Notes: generated from the sequence alone by a model not told the origin. DNA of 64,000 nt from Miscanthus floridulus (GCF_019320115.1 NC_089598.1:30895983-30959982); one strand, 5' to 3'; counted from the first letter of the stretch, positions 12,551 to 25,002 are shown. Numbers and translations: made by a program.

Positions 12551-13005
12551 GCTGTAACAGAACCGACCAAATCATAAGAACGTAAGTACAAAAACAATCA
12601 CCGAAGCGATCAAATTCCTGTACTTAAGCTCCCATAATCCCGGTAGTCCGGAAATCACGAAGGATTTCAATCAACTCTCGACATACAAACCAAGATCGTA
12701 ATGATTCAACACAACACATCATCTGTTACAACATTTCATAAGTAGCATTCGGATTACATCCATCAGAGTTGAAATAGAATATTACAAACCCAGTTTGAGT
12801 GCGCGGAAGCAACATAGTTTAGTACAACATCATAGTTTTCAAATACATTGCCAAGATCAGAGTCATGTCCCACAAAAGCATTATCAGGTACGAGAACTAG
12901 TAGAAACCGCGCCCAACGGTCTAGTCTTCATCCCCAGCAGGGAGAAGGCAGTACTTGCAGCAACCAAGGTAGAACTGGTCATCTGCAACAGGTGGGAAAT
13001 AAACC

Positions 13006-13027
13006 CTGAGTACGAGAAGGTACTCAG
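13006..13027 (-). other. Conserved LTR hairpin, element 1 right LTR
   Basis: Same stem and loop as at 4314-4335. If transcription starts near 13860, this hairpin would be in the 5' leader of the element RNA, several hundred bases before the primer site. Confidence 0.7.
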
Positions 13028-13889
13028 CTAGACTTACCCGACAAAAATCAGAATAAAAGACACCAAGGATCATGCAAGGCTTTTCAGGTGGGCTAGCTTG
13101 ACACAGTTGCATAAAAGAGCTTAAGATTATAGTAACCAATTTCAACTAAGCATCAAGCTTATCATTATTTACCTGTCTGCTAGATTAGCACCTGTACTAG
13201 AGCACTCACTTATTAGGAGCAAACAGTATTAACCATAGCAGGTATAATAAGGCTGTCATCATCATATCATCAATTCCGAACCATTAAGTTATTAGGTGTA
13301 TCTACATTGGAGATAAGCCCGTCAAGTTCTCACTAACCGGGAGAGACAGCGATTCGAATCGAATTACAACTCAGCTGAGGGGGTATTCCTAACCCTCACC
13401 CTGGCATACTTTGCAAGAGTAGCCGTGGGTCACCTTTGGGACATCTCAGGAACCAAATTCGCGGGTTCGATCAGCGCCAGCACTCTCAGGGATTACCCTT
13501 CTGCCAGGACGACCAGGACTTTTAAATCACCTGCCCTTGGACTCACGCCTACGGCTCCCTTCCGAGGCGCACTTTATACTTATCGACTCCCGGCCTGAGG
13601 TGAGCTACTCGGCTTCGCGGTCGGTCATCGGGCCGGCCAACTAAGAGAGAGGCATGCGTTCAACATGAACAGGAAAGGCTCCAAGATCCAGTCCTTAATT
13701 GACACAGACGGAGTCACTGCAAACCGGCAAGCCTCCGTCCGGTCTTCATTTCAAATTAAGACTGGTTCTTTTCCACGATAGCAAATATAGCCAACCGTGC
13801 CACATGTATCTTCCTATATCTCGCAGGTGACAGGAAATCACCCGACTTCTACCGCGTTTAAGCAGGGCTAAGCACTACTCGAGCCTGAG

Positions 13890-13897
13890 CTATATAG
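13890..13897 (-). promoter_or_regulatory. Possible TATA box of element 1
   Basis: CTATATAG on the - strand about 1.34 kb from the inner edge of the 5' LTR. The solo LTR relative has CTACATAG at the same place, which weakens the call. No other TATA candidate stood out in the LTR. Confidence 0.3.
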
Positions 13898-16800
13898 GAT
13901 TCATGGTAACAATATCTGGACAAGGAATGGTAACCAATGCAGCAAGTGTTTGCATCCAACACCTAAACTTAATGCAACAATATATGTAATAACAATACTG
14001 TAACTGCAGTTCGGAAAATAGGAGGCTTAATATGCTCCGGGGCTTGCCTTTCACAAAGTTGCAAGGACGGTGGTCAGGGCACTCAACAGCGACCTCGTCT
14101 GGCACTTCTCCTGAAGGCTGCTCCTCCTGAACTTCCGGTGTCGGCTGCTGCTGCTCGTTCAGTTCCTCGAATTCCAGCAGGGTCACTCCTTCCGGTACAC
14201 CTATTGCATGCCGATGCAAAAGATAAATACCATGGATGCATAAGGTATGACATGATGCTCATGATGAATGGATCGTAGTAAGTGTTTACGAAGGTATTAC
14301 TGGACACTCGTTTACCGAGTACTTCGCTCTATTCAAATCACTTTAAGCATGTATCCAACTTAACTTAAATAACAAGAGCAACTTACCTAGCTTGCATAAC
14401 CTAAGATAAAGATGCTCATCTTCAGTTAAAGGCCTAACACCTAGGAACAGTACCATGAACTTAGGATAATAAAGACATACTTAAAATAACAGTTAAAGCT
14501 TCATATGCAACAAGTAGCAACTTAAATCTATCATAACCCGAGTTCTATAACTCCAAATGACGTACAGGAGGACATTCTGGAAAGCTTATGACATTCTCTA
14601 CAATTTATTTGTAAACATCAAAGCATGATTCTAAAGTTGACCAACTCCAATTTCAGTAGACCTAGAATCTGTCCCGCAATGACAGGGTTGCTAACTTAAT
14701 TATTTAATGATGGTGCAAAAGCCTAATTTGATCAAACCAAGTTAACCAACTTGTTTTTCATACCTAAGCAACATCAGAAAGTACAGTGCTAACTTCTAAA
14801 TAAATTCTTTAATATCCTTTTCTAATTTATCTAGTTAATTAGGTGATTAAAGCAATATATAGTAAACCTGTTCAGAAAAATCTACAAAAATTACAGTAGC
14901 TATTTCATGCTTCACATAGACTACTATAAAAATTTCAAAGCCATTGAGTAAGTATAACAGTCTACACAAAAATGATAAGGCATACTAGCTTAAAATGGCA
15001 TAATTAAGAAATCCTAATGAAAAGTGTCAAGCAACAGATTTCACATTTTTCCTAGCATCATTATAGCATAATAATAGTACCCATAAAATTTCACCTTCAC
15101 TAGATCTATAGAAAAATTATGAAAATTCACACAAGATCCACCTATTAATAAAAGGAAATTCTATAACTTAAAAACTACACATGCACTAGCTCTGAAATTT
15201 TTACCAGAGCTTCTAATAAACCTAAATAGAGGACCCACAAAATTTCATAATTTTTGGACCACAGAAACTCAAGATAAAATTCAAACAAGTTTGCATGCTC
15301 CTAAAAACACATTTCAAAGTCCTATTTAAATCATCAAAAATTTCTAAAACAAGTGCCCATATAATATTTTTGTTAAATACTAGACATGACCAGGAACCCA
15401 ACAAAATTAGAACCATAGCATTTGGATCTATATACTAGGAGCTACATATTTTTCAAGATGTACATAAATCTGTGGAATAAATAAACGAAATAAAATGGGA
15501 AAACAACACTCAGCCCTACACGGGCCAGCCCAAGAACGGCGGCCCAAGACTACGGCGCGGCCCGAGCTGGACTCCCGCCTGAACCACGACGCTGACAGGG
15601 AGGGCCCGCTCGGCAGTGAGCGAAACAGGGGAGGAGCGTCGGTCGGTGGCGTAGCTCGCCGCCGGTGGCTCCTCCGGCGAGACCATCTACGCTACGACAT
15701 TCGCCTTGAACATGCGCATCTATTGGTGACCTCAATCGGTGCTATGGTGGTGGCTAGCGGGGTCGGCGACTGACACGGCGGCGCACGGCCACGGCACGGC
15801 CGGCTCCGGTGGACCGACGACGACACAGCTCCTAGCGGTGACCCTACAAGCTTCAGTGGTGCTCCTATGACCTAGCGCGCGGCCAAGGAAGGAATGGGAG
15901 CGGCGTGAGGGCAGCTGGCCGCGTGGAGCGCCAACTCCGGCGAGCTCCCGCCATGGCCGCGATGGGGAAAAACGGAAATGCGCTCTTACCGAGGCTCAAA
16001 CGACCCGGCTGAAGGGTGGAGGAGGTGGAGGGGGTCACGGCGAGGCTGCAGGCGGACGGGGCAACGCGTTTTCGCGGTGGTTAGCTCGTACGGCAGCGGC
16101 GATGCTTGGTCGGCAATGGCGGACCGCAGAGCTCGTGCGTTGCTGCGCTCTGTGGGAGGAGAGGAAAACGAAATGGGGAGGCGAGTGCGTCGGACAGGCG
16201 CGCGGGGTGCTCAAGACGCGGCTGCGACGCCAGGAGGTGCACGGCGCGTGGCCAGCGCGGTCAGCCGGCCGTCGACGCGCGGCGCACACGCGTCCGGCGT
16301 TTTCTGAACCCGGTCGGCCATGTTCACTGAATCGTTCTTCTGAAAACGCGATTCAGTCATCGTCGAAGGTGACTGACAGAGCAATTTCAATGATCATTTG
16401 CTCCCAAACCGTGACGAGTTAGTGGAAGATTTGAACATCAAAACTATGGACCTATCTGCCCTCTACACTTTCTTTTCAAAGATCAACACCTAAAAAGTCA
16501 TGGATCCGAAATTACATGAAGCTAGAGTTGGCTTGATGCAACTGGAAAACACTATGACTTAGAATATTTTTCTAAGTGTTGAAAACAGCATGTATCTCTG
16601 ACTTGTGGGCCATGTTTGACCATGTTCCACACATTTTCATGACTTGGCTATAAAACAACTTTTGTTCCTTGATAAATTTGCTACAACTTTTGTAAAGAGT
16701 GCACAGCCATGCAAAGTCTCTAAATTGCACTTTTTAAACAGTCAAACAATGAGACTCTTATGGTCAATTCTAGTCAACCCTTCACTTGAGGGCAAAACTG

Positions 16801-17133
16801 TCATTTTGACCTACATGAACAATGTTCCAACAAGTAAACTAAATGTAGTTAAGGTGTATTAGACCATAATCAACCATTTTACAAAGTTGTTATTCCACTT
16901 CTACTGATCACATGTGATAAAGAAAGTAAAACAAGCAATTCATACGTATGTTTCAATACAATGTTTCACATGTTGCACTACTACCATTCTAAGCAATCAA
17001 GCATGAAACACATACAATTTAAAATGTTGCATATGTATGTTTCACAGATAATGACATGATGACATAGCAAATGCACATGTGTATGAATGACATGCAATTA
17101 GTGGAAGCCAAACACCTAGGGTGTTACACACTG

Positions 17134-17730
17134 CCCTATGCTCCATTCATCATGCATATCATTGAGCATGTGTCTGGCATTCACTTCCCTTCTGATGTCC
17201 CTCACAAAATCCTTAAGCTATCCAACAAGACGTCACTTCAGGAAAAGCGTGAATTAGTGGACCTCGCTAAGGGCAAAGGCAAAGGTGTCTTAGGCTCCTC
17301 CTCTCATGCTTCTCCACCCCGTGCTTCACATTCTCACCATGCTCATAGTGAGGAGCCTTAGTCCTCCTCCTCTAGTGGTAAGCCCCCTAGCAAGTTCAAG
17401 TTCTTCATGAAATATTTGTTTGGAGCTTGTTGTGCTAGTGCTGAGCGTGAGCATGAGATGTTAGTGTGGATGCACCGCATTGAGCAGAAGCTTGATATTC
17501 ACTCTGCACCGCCTCGGGACTTGGAGCAACTTCATGATCCGTTTGAATTTTATGATGAGGCTTGTAAGGATTACTATGCCGAGTCATCCGATCAGCCCCA
17601 TCCCCATGGCAAGGCCCCAATGGATGTTGATGATGAAGAATACTGTGAGGACAATGATGACGATGACGATGATGATGATGATGGTGGTGGTGGTGACCAA
17701 GATGATGATGAGGACTATGATGATGAGTAG
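17134..17730 (+). pseudogene. Sirevirus env-like/late ORF, second part
   Basis: This continues the frame cut at 3860. It reads from CPYAPFIMHIIEHVSG, crosses a TAG at about 17359, and then gives FKFFMKYLFGACCASAEREHEMLVWMHRIEQKL and a very acidic tail with a run of aspartates (17630-17727) ending at TAG 17728-17730. The acidic end, encoded by GAT repeats, is low complexity. Function unknown; the position after pol is the env-like place of Sireviruses. Confidence 0.65.
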
Positions 17731-18284
17731 TTGTTTCTTTCACGCGGCCTACCCCTTTTGGCACTTGTTGACAAAGGGGGAGTGTTAGGCTTTGATCTTA
17801 ATGTAATAAGTTAGTTGGTTTGTGAGATTTTAAAACTTTTAGCTTGTATGAACTATGTCGTGTGATGGCACTATGTGATAGACAACTATATTTACATGTG
17901 TGATGGATGATTGTAGGACAAGTAATGTTTATCTACATATCTATTAGTTATATTGCTTGTCTCTAAATGTGAATGGTGGATGTTACTTTGGATGGCCATG
18001 TGTTATTTCAAGTTGTTACTTTGAGATCTTGGCCATCATATTTTCTTTAACTTGTTGTATAACATGTCATATTGCATCTCCCTTTTTCACGGATATTCAC
18101 TTGTTCACATACACTTGTTGCACCCCCATGGATTGCAAAATTTAGGAGGAGTTTCTATCTTAATATATGCAAGTGATGTGTTGATGATCATCATTGAAAT
18201 TCAAATTCATTGCATATATTATGGGGGAGCTCTCTACAAATTTTGGGGTTCAAAAGCTTTAAATTCTTACATTTTTATAAAAGC
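17731..18284 (+). other. Sirevirus 3' untranslated tail with purine tracts
   Basis: No ORF with recognisable content. Purine tracts ACAAAGGGGGAG (17771-17782) and ATGGGGGAGC (18221-18230) resemble polypurine primers; repeated tracts of this kind are a Sirevirus habit. Element 2 inserted at 18284. Confidence 0.6.
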
Positions 18285-20054
18285 TGTCGACATAGAATTT
18301 CGTCCTGTGCCGAGGACACACGCAGCAAGCCGAAAGGGTCCGCTCGATGGAGCAGATCCGCCTAGCTTCAGCGTAGGGGTGGTCGATCCTGCGCAATCCT
18401 CCCAAGATGTGCCAGTCAATTTGACCCTGTAATTGACAAGGAGAGAAAGTTCATCAGTAATTAAGGGCAGAACTTGCCGGTGTTGCCAGACAGTTCTGAA
18501 TGTGCGGATCTGAGAGCCGATATGAAAGGAAATCGACTAAACAGCCGATTCCAGCATATTCGTGAAGATGAATCGGTTAAAGCTCATGGGGTTGTACAAG
18601 AAGAATCGGTTATCATTTAGGATAAACATCATTACGTGAGCAATTATTAATCAGTGGCAATAAGATATCAATGATGAATGGTTTATGACAAGCCAATGAT
18701 TATGAGTAACCGAACTTTTTTTCATATAAAGAAACAATTCAACATCACTTGACCGTTTGATAAAGATAAATCTAATGAACATGTTAGATCTCATCTACTG
18801 CTATAACCAGTGGGGCATGAGGCAGAATCATGCATGCCGTAGAAACAACAATGAACTCGACGACCCTAACTCATTACTAATATCAGTGGGGCATGAGGCA
18901 GAATCATGCAGGCCGTAATATAATAATAAGATCATGGGGCTAACACATCTTTTGATTTGTCTTTACTTCAACGGTCTCATGATGCGAACTGCTCGTGAAG
19001 GCACTCGATATCGGCTAAAATAGCCGATTCAGGCATAGCGCACAGTTGGAGTCATGCCTTGTTGAAAATAGACCTACCAAGTGACGATCCCCACTCCACG
19101 GTGATAACAGTGGGGTGTAAGGCAGAATCACATAGGCCATGATAACAGACCATGGAACGGTTTTCGCTAGCCAATAAATCTACTCAAGACGCAACACGCT
19201 ACAACCGCATGCTATGCATGATCAAGATTGAAATAAAACAACCGATAAAGCATAATTCATTGTTTAACATGTAGATTAGATCAATTCAGATTAACAAACG
19301 ATGAACTAGATAAAATATAAGGCCGATCTAAATCAATCCCAATCGGGTAGAGTGATATTGCTGTAATTTAGATAAATAATGAAAGCAATAAGTAATATCG
19401 GTAACTTAATGAATCTACCAGAGACTGCCATTCTATGGTAGAGCCAATAAGTTGACCTTGGTCTAATTCAAGCAGTGGGGTGTGAGGCAGAATCACACAT
19501 GCCATACTTGAATTAGGCAAGAGTCGATAACTAGTTTTTACCAGAGCCACAGTGGAGGTCGACCGGATTGATGCACGTGACGGTACTCACAACAAGCTGT
19601 GGAGGTCAACCGGATCGATATAGCCGTACTTGTCGAAGAACTCACCGAGATCTACTCTACTCCTACTCCTAAGGGGTGGTCGGAGCCGAAAAAGTAATTG
19701 ACTTATATTGATTGATTGAATGTCTTTTTTACAATAGCCGGGGTTCCGTATTTATACACGGAGCCTAAACATGGATCCTACTTGATCACGATTCGTTACA
19801 ATCTTGGGTATAAAGAAAACATTCCTAATTTAAGGTAACTTGGACTCTAATCTTTCCCTTTTTGTAGAGTCCACCTCGTTCCGTCCTAGCGCCGATTGTA
19901 GCCTCTATCCTTATCTGTCGGCGCTATCCGAAGAAAGCCGATTCTAGTTCCTGCATTTGAATCAGCTGGTTCCGATCTGCACGCAATTGATCCTTTGATG
20001 GCCTTGGGAGCTTCCGAGTCCCTATGACTCTCTTTCCAAATTTCAGTGTAAACA
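18285..20054 (-). repeat. Element 2 left LTR (3' LTR)
   Basis: Paired with 27860-29653. It carries a - strand TATA-like box at 19749-19756 and four copies of the GGCAGAA-loop hairpin. Confidence 0.93.
18815..19498 (-). repeat. Four dispersed GGCAGAA-loop hairpins in element 2 left LTR
   Basis: Copies at 18815-18833, 18891-18909, 19115-19133 and 19480-19498 share a flanking AGTGGGG and a loop GGCAGAA. The first two pair GCATGA with TCATGC; the last pairs GTGTGA with TCACAC; the third (GTGTAA/TCACAT) is imperfect. The stem differs at two positions and the partner strand changes with it. Confidence 0.75.
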
Positions 20055-20957
20055 CGTGACCCCCAATTTTGGGATAAAAGAATTTTATTCCAAAATTACC
20101 ATCTCAGTGCTCCCGATAGGTCTGCAGTCACGGGTGAAGAATCTCGATCTGGGGTCTACTGTTTGTCGCCATCCATGTTAGTTCACGAGCCCATGCTTCA
20201 AAACCTTTGTGGTAACATCATTGGTTCATGGGTACTTGGATTCATCTTTTCGGGCCGGCTATAAAAATGTCCATCCGACCCTGGCGAGAACAAACTCAAT
20301 AAACTAGCCATGTCTCCCCTCTATCTGCTTCCTTGAGCGTTCTCAACTCCACTAGATCCTCCATGGTCTATCCTTTTGCTATGTAGATCTTGAGTGGTTA
20401 GAAGAATTCTTGTGCACAGGGTGATTGTGTCGCCCATTCTAGAGCCTTGTCAAACAAGAGGATCAGCTATTGTGGCTAGAAGAATTCTTGTGATATCACC
20501 TGAGTCTTCTCTCCATGCTCGCAAAGCTGTTCTAGTGTTTGCAAGGGTTAAAATGTGTGGACATCTTCCCCTTGTATGCTCCACTGAACGCCCACTAGGA
20601 AAGCCACATGCTTCTTCCCCATAGTTCCTTGGTTCACCAAAAAATCAGCTAAACATATGTTAGCCGGGCGATTTTTCTCTTCTCGGGCATAATTTCATTG
20701 TTGGGCCAATGTGACTTGGTTCACAATGATTTTCGGCCTAGTGGAAATCCAGACTCCCTTCAATCCAAAGAAACTTCGATGGGTTCATCTCTGGTCAATG
20801 CGTCCTTCCTGTGATATTTTGCAATCTGGGGAAGCAATGAATTCGAAACCGTTAATTCTTCGTTATACGTCCCCTGAATTCCTGGAGTGTCGTTCCGTTT
20901 CTGTTTTTATTCCAATTTCACACCCCCGGCGAGATTTGTCCTCTCGCTTTCCTGGGC

Positions 20958-20966
20958 TATATATAT
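20958..20966 (+). promoter_or_regulatory. TATA box of the antisense gene in element 2
   Basis: TATATATAT on the + strand, 92 bp before the proposed ATG at 21058, leaving room for a transcription start near 20990 and a leader of about 65 bases. Confidence 0.55.
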
Positions 20967-21057
20967 GGGCCACGGCTGTGGATCTAACAACAAACCGCTC
21001 TGTCCCAAACCTTCTGCAACTGTAGTGTAGCCCCTGCTTTTCCATAGGTTTGAAATC

Positions 21058-21833
21058 ATGGAGAACAGTAAGTGGTCTGCTGAGGAGGCCCTCGACGGAT
21101 CTACATCATTGCGCCAGCACATCCATCATCAAGAGGGCGCACTTTGCGATGCTTCTGTCATTCCAGAGCAGAGGACTGACTCTGTCCAGCCTTTGGGGTC
21201 ACCCTCAGCATCAATTCTTCGCCCACTTCCTTACCATCCAAGGATGCCGAGAAATAACGATGACCTGATAGCTTCCATTGATTGGACCGGCGAAAAACTT
21301 GTCGACTGCCTTTCTATTGTGGAGTTGGCTTTGGCTATAATTCAGGGCTGATCACCTCCTGAGGCCAACCCGATGTGGGAGAAGCTGGCTAAGGCTAAAG
21401 CCAGAATTACCGGTGAGACTTTTACCATGAGTTCTCCTATTTCCTTTACATTTTGCCTTTAAGACTCATGATCACCCTTCTCTCGAACCTTTTAGATCTA
21501 ATTGCCCAGTTGGAGAGTCTTCGATCAGCAGCGAACCACACGACGAGTTTTATCAATGCTAGGGGCGCTGCTCCGGAGGTTCGCTTGCATGACATCCTGG
21601 ATCATGTCAGGGAGGTTGCCCTTCATGGTGTTCACCATGGAGCCGCTATGGCGTTGGCCGCTGCCCAAGTCCGTTCTGGCCATGATCTTTGGCTTTTTCC
21701 CCATGGCTTTCCAGATGTGGTGCATCCAGGGGAGCACGAACGTTTGGTTGAGGACTTTATGAGTGTCGCCAACTCTATAGCTTTCAATACTCTGGCCGAC
21801 GACATAGTAGGCAAAGTGTTTTCTGGCCTGTAG
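21058..21833 (+). pseudogene. Antisense gene (aORF) of element 2, two exons
   Basis: The frame runs against the retrotransposon. Exon 1 (21058-21412) starts MENSKWSAEEALDG; exon 2 (21496-21833) contains RLHDILDHVREVALHGVHHGAAMALAAAQVRSGHDLW and ends at TAG. A GTGAGA donor at 21413 and a TTTTAG acceptor ending at 21495 bound an 83-bp intron whose removal keeps the frame (exon 1 ends with one spare base, exon 2 supplies two). An upstream TATA box fits. Tat elements are known to carry such antisense ORFs; the second exon resembles proteins that I remember from grass annotations. One in-frame TGA at 21349-21351 interrupts exon 1, so this copy is probably dead. Function unknown. Confidence 0.65.
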
Positions 21834-22054
21834 CTTGTAATAGGTGACGTCTAGTAAACAGTTTCCTTGTCTGGAGTGATCTTCTTTCGCTTCGTGATTT
21901 GTACATATTATCCCGTCTGTGTTTGCTTTGCTTTGCTTCTATAGGCGATACGCATCGTATCGGCTGTTTACCCTTTTGGGTTCTTCTTTTTGCACTGGAG
22001 GCGATACCTCTCTGATATCGGCTATTCAAAGCCATCGACCGAACAAAACACTTA

Positions 22055-23160
22055 TTAAGTATTGATCCAAACGCTAGGATAATATTTCTTCAAATATTTC
22101 CTGTTGATTGCTCAGCCAAATTCTTCTTTTCCTTTCAGTGTTTCCAGAATATAAGCATTTCTAGGCGCACAACGTTTGATTCGATAAGGTCCTTCCTAGT
22201 TGGGAGACCAATTGCCGAATTCATTATCCTTCGACCCGATCGGCAATCTTACTTTCAAGACCAAGTCTCCTTTAGAGAATTGCTTAATCTTGACATTTTT
22301 ATTGTAATATTTTGCAACTCTTAATTTATTGGATTCGATATTTTCATGAGCGCGCATCCAAAGGCAACTTAAGTCCTCCAAATTGTCTATCATAAGATTC
22401 TTGTATACCTCTGCTGATAAATCATTCTGCAATGCGACGCACCTCGATCCCGTCTGAACTTCCCAAGGGAGAACTGCATTATGGCCATACACCAGTTCGT
22501 AGGGTGATGTTTTAATCGATCCATGTCAGGCCATCCTATGTGCCCACAACGCCTCACTTAGCGTGAAATGCCACCTTCTCGATTGTTCTTCGATCTTCTT
22601 CTTGATCAGCTTAATCATAATTTGATTGGATGCTTCTGCCTGGCCATTAGCCTGAGCATAGTAAGGGGAGTAATCTGTTGCTACCAATATATACTTAAGT
22701 CCCTTGCTTGAAGGCAGAAAAATATGGCCGATTAGATCAATTCCCCAACCTCGAAACGGCCATGGCTTGATTATTGGATTCATGGCTGATGCAGGCGATC
22801 TTTGGACATTACCAAAATGCTAGCAGTCCTGGCATCCCTTGTAATATTCAAAACAATCTTCCAGCATCGTTGGCCAAAAGTATCCTGCCCTGCGGATAAT
22901 CCACTTCATTTTATAAGCCGATTGATGAGCTCCACATACTCCTTCATGCACTTCTCCCATCAATACCTTAGCCTCTTCTTGGTCCAAGCATTTGAGGAAC
23001 ACTCCGTCGACTGTTTTGTAATATAACTGGTCATTTAACAAAACATATTTAATCGACTTATACCTTAATTTTCTAGTAACTTTCCGAGAGGGGTCCCTAA
23101 GGTAATCGGGTATTTCAACCCTCCAATCATTACTTGAGGCTTCGCTTCTCAAGGCTTCTT
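22055..23160 (-). pseudogene. Element 2 integrase, internally deleted
   Basis: From right to left it reads an H...CxxC zinc region (VHEGVCGAHQSAYKMK...CQDC), the first part of the core with WGIDLIGHI, then LKYILVATDY joined directly to SPYYAQANGQAEASNQ near 22672. The central segment that holds the second catalytic aspartate is absent. The C-terminal part continues through VYGHNAVLPWEVQTG to KGDLVLKVRLP. In-frame stops occur near 22820, 22526 and 22196. The final stop is at 22055. No activity is possible without the second aspartate. Confidence 0.8.
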
Positions 23161-23376
23161 GAAATACTCAATATACCGATGCACTTTGAGCCAGACGGTT
23201 AGCTTCTTGGTTCTGCATTCTCGGGATATGTTGAAAAGAGACATGAAGAAACCCCTTGATTAATTTCTAGCAATCATCGTAGTATTCTTTCAAAGTCTCT
23301 TCCTTGCACTCATATAGGTCGATCAATTGGTTAATAATCAACTATGAATCCCCAAATACCTCGACCGTTTTGGCCT

Positions 23377-24100
23377 TTACTTCGTGAAGAAGTTGAAGTC
23401 CTTTGAGAATAGCTTCATACTCCGCTTATTATTAGTGATCATTGGTTCGGTTGGGAAAGCAAACTCAAAACTTGCCCCCCGAGGCGAAATGATAACGATA
23501 CCAATGCCACCACCCTGCTTGTATGATGACCCATCAAAGAACAGCGTCCAAGGCATCGGTTCCACATAACTAACGCTTGGTTTGTGATGCTGGGTGATGA
23601 AATCGGCCATCACTTGTCCTTTGACTGCTTTAGTCGATTCGTACCTCAAGTCGAATTCTGATAGCACAAGAATCCACTTTCCCACTCTTCCATTCAGTAT
23701 CGGCATTGATAGCATGTGCTTAACCACATCAGCCTTGGAAACAACTATGCACTCGACCGACAATAAGTAGTGTCGTAATTTAGTGCAAGAGAAATATAAA
23801 CACAAGCATAACTTTTTGGTTGGAGAATATCTTGTCTCTTGATCCAGTAGTCTCCTACTTAGATAGAAAATAACTCTCTTTTCCTTCAAATTCCTGTATC
23901 AGGGCCGATCCAATTGTCTTGTCATCGGCCGATATGTACAACTTAAATGGTTTACCTTGCTGAGGAGGGACTAGCACAAGTGGACACTTCCTATATTCTT
24001 TTATCTCTTCAAACACTCTTTGCTGTATGTCACCCCACCTGAATTCTTGACCATTTTTCAACTTCAATAAGGGGGAAAATGATAGAATTCTTTCTGACAA
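23377..24100 (-). pseudogene. Element 2 RNase H region
   Basis: Two overlapping frames cover it: 23855-24100 with FKLYISADDKTIGSALIQEFEG and 23377-23889 with VIFYLSRRLLDQETRY and the second RNase H-like block MPWTLFFDGSSYKQGGGIGIVI. A second RNase H-like domain after the first is usual for Tat elements. The frame changes near 23870 and the end is degenerate. Confidence 0.75.
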
Positions 24101-24189
24101 GTTTGAAATGAATCTTCTAATGAAATTAATTTTACCAAGCAGAGACTACAACTCTGTTTTGGTAGTCGGGGGAACTGCTTCATCAATTG

Positions 24190-25002
24190 CCTTTACGCTT
24201 TTTGACCAACTTCGATTCCCCTCTCGTGGACCATGAATCCTAAAAATTGCCCGGTGGATACTCCGAAAGCACATTTATTAGGATTCATCTTCAAACCATG
24301 CTTCCTTGTACATTCTAGAGTCTCACGCAAGTCAGCCAGGTGTTCTTTGTATCCTTTGGATTTTATCATTACATCATCGATGTAGATCTCGACAATCCTA
24401 TCGATCAACTTATGGAAAATGTAATTCATCGCCCTTTGATAAGTTGCACCGGCATTCCTTAAACCAAAAGTCATTACAACCCATTCAAATAGACCGATTG
24501 CGCCGGGGCACCTAAAAGCGGTCTTTGCTATGTCTTCCTCAGCCATAAAAATCTGGTTATATCCTGCATTACCGTCCATGAAGCTAATAACCTTGTGTCT
24601 GGCTGCTGCATCTACTAACATATCGGCTATCGGCATTGGATAACCGTCCATAGGTGTGGCTTTGTTCAGATCCCTGAAATCGATGCAAACTCTCAATTTC
24701 CCGTTCTTCTTATATACAGGGACAACATTCGATATCCATTCCACATATCGGCATGGTAGGATAAACTTTGCCTCCAATAACCTTTCAGTCTCCTTTTTGA
24801 TATCTTCAAGTATGTTCGGGTTGAATCGCCTTGGAGCCTATTTAAACGGCCGATATCCAGGTTTGATTGGCAACCGATGTTCGACAATGGACCGGTCTAA
24901 ACCAGGCATCTCATAATATTCCCAAGCAAAGCAGTCTTTAAATTCCTTCAATAAATTAATCAACTCCCGCTTATACTCCAGATCCAACTTAGCACTTATC
25001 TA
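24190..25002 (-). pseudogene. Element 2 reverse transcriptase
   Basis: Reading leftwards from 25002 it shows EFKDCFAWEYYEMPGLDRS, then the intact block 24193-24777 with VYKKNGKLRVCIDFRDLNKA, FMDGNAGYNQIFMAEEDIAKTAF and the catalytic IYIDDVMIKS. Stops are at 25000-25002 and near 24838. The FRDLNKATP and CPGAIGLFEW motifs are typical of Tat-type Gypsy elements. Confidence 0.85.

Larger units (their letters stand above)
3861..17128 (-). mobile_element. Element 1: Ty3/Gypsy chromovirus-type retrotransposon with 4.58-kb LTRs, no gag
   Basis: The element starts TGTAACAG, ends TGTTACA and is flanked by the perfect target duplication CACTG (3856-3860 and 17129-17133). LTRs of 4575 and 4576 bp enclose only 4117 bp of internal DNA. 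The tRNA-iMet-type primer site next to the right LTR and the purine tract next to the left LTR show that it is transcribed on the - strand. The internal DNA encodes protease, reverse transcriptase, RNase H, integrase and a chromodomain-like tail but no gag. The order RT-RH-IN-chromodomain and motifs point to the Tekay/Del chromoviruses (clade call is inference). The two LTRs differ at about five bases plus one 1-bp indel, so insertion is recent. It is defective in cis by one frame break and one stop in pol. Confidence 0.92.
12553..17128 (-). repeat. Element 1 right LTR (5' LTR)
   Basis: It starts TGTAACAG and ends TGTTACA, and is about 99.9 percent identical to the left LTR. It contains the same hairpin (13006-13027) and GC-rich island (about 15515-16335). 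As the 5' LTR it should carry the promoter; the only TATA-like sequence that I can propose is at 13890-13897. Confidence 0.95.

Noticed and set aside
17630..17730. GAT/GAC repeat, possible microsatellite
   Set aside because: It is in frame with the end of the Sirevirus env-like ORF and encodes its acidic tail, so it is described there.
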